Source: Bryobacterales bacterium (lineage in GTDB: Bacteria; Acidobacteriota; Terriglobia; Bryobacterales; Bryobacteraceae). Taken from it: DNA of 63,825 nucleotides. Positions 61,440 through 63,825 of this stretch are shown piece after piece. A program made the translations under genes and the position numbers. Positions within the stretch are counted from its first letter, which is position 1, and each line of letters begins with the position of its first letter. Where the stretch lies: contig PMSX01000222.1 in assembly GCA_003167495.1 (NCBI GenBank), positions 39,883-103,707 on the forward strand. The letters are read 5' to 3'. Under the pieces are notes generated by a model, which saw only the letters and a program-made list of their open reading frames with translations, ran no database searches and was not told the origin of the DNA.

Positions 61440-61766
61440 ACAAGTAGGCTAGCGTAGCTGGGGCTGATTGTCCAACACACCGTCGCGGCCGGGTGTACGG
61501 GAGGGGAATCCGCTTCCCTGTTCATAGGTGTTAAAATTGCGCAGTTGGCGTTCCAAGCTTCCCCAGGCGACTCTGGGCCGGGAGTGAAGTGAGTTTGACA
61601 TGCGGCGTTATGCGGCCAAGTGGGGCTCGGGCAGGAAGGGATTACCAGATAGAATGAGAGTTCGAGATACGGTAAATCTCTTGGCGGGCTCTCTCACAAA
61701 GGTTTCGGGACTGGGCTCCACCCCACAGCCCCTGTAGAATGAAAGTAAATAACAATGCGGAGGAAA
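61440..61766. other. Intergenic region
   Basis: About 330 bp between divergent small genes. Nothing but a ribosome-binding site (GGAGG, 61758-61762) at its right end was recognised. Confidence 0.4.
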
Positions 61767-62232
61767 ATGCTCGCCTTAATAATTGCGGGTCGTGTGTGCT
61801 TTTGCAGCCAAGGATCGCAACTGGAATGTAGGTAAGGTACTCGATTCTCAGTCGGCCCGGACTTACGTCCGGACCGGAGCCGGCACCACCGCCAGCACAA
61901 CGGCAACGGTGTCGCCTGATTACGGTGCTGGTTCAACGGTGAATGCCCATACCGACAGTGAAACAAAAATCCATGAAATGGTGATTCAGGATACTCAATT
62001 ACTGATCGTTGGGGAGCAATACGCCTATGTCGTCAATGACAGCGTTTCAAAGAGCGTCGGTCTGCCTACGCACGGCATTGTTAAAAGGGCGATCATGAAC
62101 CGAAAACATGGCTGTCGGTTCGTGGTCGGCGATAACGTCAGGTACTCGCAGGACAGGACCAAACTTTACGTTCTTGATGCGGACGGAAAAGAGTGCAAGC
62201 TTGATATTGCTCGACAACAGCGACTGCCGTAG
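61767..62232 (+). pseudogene. Small secreted protein of unknown function, frameshift in the signal peptide
   Basis: The ribosome site GGAGG (61758-61762) points to ATG 61767, which opens a signal peptide (LALIIAG). The body is in another frame from 61792: VCAFAAKDRNWNVGKVLDSQ, a Thr/Ser/Gly-rich linker, then EMVIQDTQLLIVGEQYAYVV and CRFVVGDNVRYSQDRTKLYV to the stop at 62230-62232. Dropping one base near 61791 (GGTC) joins the two into a ~155-residue exported protein of a kind often seen in Acidobacteria, with a short beta-domain that may bind the cell envelope. As written only an internal TTG at 61783 could start the body, without a signal. Confidence 0.6.
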
Positions 62233-62327
62233 CTTCGACCAGTTTTCCCGTTTCACAACGGGTCCTTTTCACCCCTTTCCTGTCCCGAGCGGAACAGCAT
62301 TGCTGATGCTGCTTCAGATAGGCTAAT

Positions 62328-62426
62328 ATGGCCGACGAAAACCCTCAATCGACAGCTGTGCCGAAGATGGCCGACAGACCCCACACGTGGGCGGTCGCTT
62401 TGGGCATTTTTGCGCCTATTAATTAG
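62328..62426 (+). CDS. Possible 32-residue peptide, perhaps a truncated membrane protein
   Basis: ATG 62328 to TAG 62424-62426. It reads ADENPQSTAVPKMADRPHTW, then AVALGIFAPIN, like the start of small acidobacterial proteins in which a TM helix follows the RPHTWAVALG phrase, but here a stop ends the helix early. No clear ribosome site. Listed as a possible remnant. Confidence 0.3.
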   Translation: MADENPQSTAVPKMADRPHTWAVALGIFAPIN

Positions 62427-62458
62427 AATTCAAGTGAGCACTGCAACTTCCAGCCTGA

Positions 62459-62508
62459 AACGCCGCAGAGACGGCGTTGTGGGAAGTCGCAGCCAAAAAA
62501 GGGCTGCG
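62459..62508. terminator. Two adjacent hairpins, possible terminator
   Basis: AACGCCG/CGGCGTT (62459-62465, 62472-62478, 6-nt loop) and CGCAGCC/GGCTGCG (62488-62494, 62502-62508, 7-nt loop) are perfect 7-bp stems in tandem. No U-run directly follows the second stem (a T6 run is ~20 bp later), so termination is only a guess. Confidence 0.4.
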
Positions 62509-62593
62509 GCTGGATCGCTGAGGCGGGTCCTTTTTTGCCAAGGTCGTTATTTTGGCGCCCATGCCGATTCCTTTAGGGTACGCAAACCTCAAA

Positions 62594-63088
62594 TCAGATG
62601 CGTTCGCGGGAAAAAGTGATCAAATCGACGTTCGGAGGTGTGTGTCCTAGCGTTCGAATAAACCCAACCGCCTGGCCGCGGTGATGAGTGGAATGATTCA
62701 CCACATGCAAGACGATCGTCCAAATAGGCTGTCTCCATGTATTGCCCTTGAGGTCGGAATACGTGAACTCAGCGGCGGCACCTTCGCCAGTTAACTCCCG
62801 TGCCCAGTCGGCCCAGCCGGCTTGAATGGGAGGCCAATTCCGCTGCAATGCAACAAGTGTGTCGTCGCCTTCCACGCGGAAGTCGGCCTTTTGACTCTGC
62901 AGCCGTTTCAACCAGACACGCTCCGCGCGGTAACAGTGGGTGAGTGTGCCCAGAACGCTTTTGTCAGACGTCTTGAAATCTTGGCTCAACTCTTCCGCTG
63001 TCAGTTTGTCCGCCGCTGCCAGCACGCGGTCCGCCGCCCAAGTTGTGAAATCAAGTTGATAACGAAGAATCTGACGAATCGAAACCAT
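62594..63088 (-). CDS. DinB-family protein
   Basis: 164 residues, four-helix bundle with metal-binding His in LGTLTHCYRAERVWLKRL and the paired His of HVVNHSTHHRGQAVGFIRTL, the most typical DinB signature. WTIVLHVVNHSTHHRGQ places it with the large DinB/DUF664 group of uncertain enzymatic function. It directly abuts leuD (stop of leuD at 63089), so it is likely the tail of the leuC-leuD transcript. Confidence 0.88.
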   Translation of the reverse strand: MVSIRQILRYQLDFTTWAADRVLAAADKLTAEELSQDFKTSDKSVLGTLTHCYRAERVWLKRLQSQKADFRVEGDDTLVALQRNWPPIQAGWADWARELTGEGAAAEFTYSDLKGNTWRQPIWTIVLHVVNHSTHHRGQAVGFIRTLGHTPPNVDLITFSRERI

Positions 63089-63703
63089 CTACGCCGCGAC
63101 CATTGTATTCACACTCAACGTACGCTTTGCCTCATACGCTTCGATCGCATCCTCCTGTTGCAGGATGTAGCCGAGTTCGTCCACGCCGTTCAGCATGCAC
63201 TGTTTGGCAAACTCATCCACGGGAAACGTCACCGCCGAACCATCGGGCAACGTCAACTTCTGTTGCGCCAGATCCACTGTCACGGTCGCAGACGGATTGG
63301 CCGCCAGTGCGGCGAACAAGGCTTTGTGCGCGTCCGCCGGAATAGCAATCGTCAGCAGGGAATTCTTCGCCGAGTTGCCTTTGAAGATATCCGCGAACGA
63401 CGTGCTGATCACTGCCTTGAATCCGTACTGCGCCAACGCCCAAGGCGCATGCTCACGCGAACTGCCGCAGCCAAAATTGTCTCCGGCCAGCAACACTTGC
63501 GCCGCTTTCCCTTCCGGCTTGTTCAGTAGGAAATCCGCCTTCGGGTTGCCATCAGCGTCGTAGCGCCAATCGAAAAAGAGTTGGTCGCCGAGCCCGATCT
63601 TGGAAGTGGTCTTCAGAAAACGGGCGGGGATGATTTGGTCGGTATCGATGTTATCGATAGCGAGGGGCGCGAGGCGGCTGGTGAACGCCGTCACTTTTTC
63701 CAT
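63089..63703 (-). CDS. leuD: 3-isopropylmalate dehydratase, small subunit
   Basis: 204 residues, normal length. The swivelling-domain signatures are present: IDNIDTDQIIPARFLKTTSK, then LLAGDNFGCGSSREHAPWAL and ISTSFADIFKGNSAKNSLL. With LeuC it isomerises 2- to 3-isopropylmalate in leucine synthesis. leuC lies immediately upstream on the same strand: its TAA is followed directly by the leuD ATG. Confidence 0.95.
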   Translation of the reverse strand: MEKVTAFTSRLAPLAIDNIDTDQIIPARFLKTTSKIGLGDQLFFDWRYDADGNPKADFLLNKPEGKAAQVLLAGDNFGCGSSREHAPWALAQYGFKAVISTSFADIFKGNSAKNSLLTIAIPADAHKALFAALAANPSATVTVDLAQQKLTLPDGSAVTFPVDEFAKQCMLNGVDELGYILQQEDAIEAYEAKRTLSVNTMVAA

Positions 63704-63825
63704 TTAGAGTAATGTCCTTACGTCAGTTACAACGCCGGTAACGGCTGTGGCTGCCGCTGTTAGCGGACTTGCCAGGAACGTCCGTCCGCCCTTACCTTGG
63801 CGACCTTCGAAATTGCGGTTGCTGG
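63704..63825 (-). CDS. leuC: 3-isopropylmalate dehydratase, large subunit, C-terminal end only
   Basis: The last ~40 codons at the window edge read [20 protein letters not shown], then [19 protein letters not shown] and stop. [10 protein letters not shown] is the conserved aconitase-family motif just before the C-terminus. The rest of the gene lies beyond the window. Confidence 0.92.
   Translation of the reverse strand, partial: SNRNFEGRQGKGGRTFLASPLTAAATAVTGVVTDVRTLL

Noticed and set aside
1..63825. tRNA, rRNA, tmRNA or known riboswitch genes
   Set aside because: I looked for tRNA-like GGTTC.A arms with CCA ends, rRNA landmarks and known aptamer consensus and found none convincing; a covariance-model scan would be needed for a firm negative.

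Overview
The window looks like a chromosomal stretch from an acidobacterium, most likely of the Solibacter/Bryobacterales kind. That is an inference from gene types: long ADOP-like FtsX/MacB permeases with N-terminal prefix regions (one behind a PadR regulator), a DUF1080 / Gfo-Idh-MocA / TIM-barrel sugar operon, a GMC dehydrogenase with a gluconate-2-dehydrogenase-subunit-3-like partner, and a very large two-component repertoire. No rRNA, tRNA, CRISPR, phage or intact insertion sequence was recognised.

Layout. 0-2.1 kb: 3' end of a probable hydrolase, an intact HigBA-like toxin-antitoxin pair and a decayed antitoxin/PIN pair. 2.1-5.6 kb: CocE-type hydrolase (frameshifted at its very end) convergent with an MFS transporter, with a palindromic element between. 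6.5-9.8 kb: FG-GAP protein, GMC oxidoreductase and its Tat-signal subunit. 10-14.5 kb (minus): five-gene operon of a TIM-barrel isomerase, Gfo/Idh/MocA dehydrogenase, DUF1080 hydrolase, LacI regulator and DinB protein, with a LacI-type operator at its head. With the GMC pair this reads as a 3-keto-glycoside utilisation locus. 14.5-16.3 kb: decayed genes (nuclease-like, HigB, TMEM175-like) around one intact antitoxin. 16.3-22 kb: ACP, ketosynthase, AAA+ ATPase and FAH-family enzyme, divergent from an ABC exporter. 22-25.2 kb: PadR plus FtsX-type permease.

25.4-42.4 kb is a dense signalling island: a receiver protein, two hybrid histidine kinases (639 and 1579 residues), two LuxR-type regulators with degenerate receivers, a receiver-kinase, a PAS-PAS-kinase and a CheB-CheR-PAS protein. 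Between 35.8 and 36.4 kb lie 3'-end remnants of the same kinases, in the same order as the intact genes, so an ancient multi-kb tandem duplication has collapsed here.

42.7-51 kb: MmcQ/YjbR-like protein, molybdopterin-binding protein, argC-argB-argA operon with an ARG-box-like palindrome over the argC start, a zinc-ribbon membrane protein, a decayed AbrB/PIN pair, SthA transhydrogenase, ROK protein and a FliA/WhiG-type sigma factor. 51.4-58.1 kb: second large permease behind a twin palindromic operator, rhodanese, NtrY/NtrX-like pair (the regulator lacks GAFTGA). 58.1-63.8 kb: M1 aminopeptidase, small proteins, a second DinB protein, leuD and the end of leuC.

Two themes recur. There are four toxin-antitoxin loci, only one wholly intact. 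There are also four apparent single-site frameshifts, each at a short homopolymer or repeat, which may be real pseudogenes or assembly errors; reads would decide.
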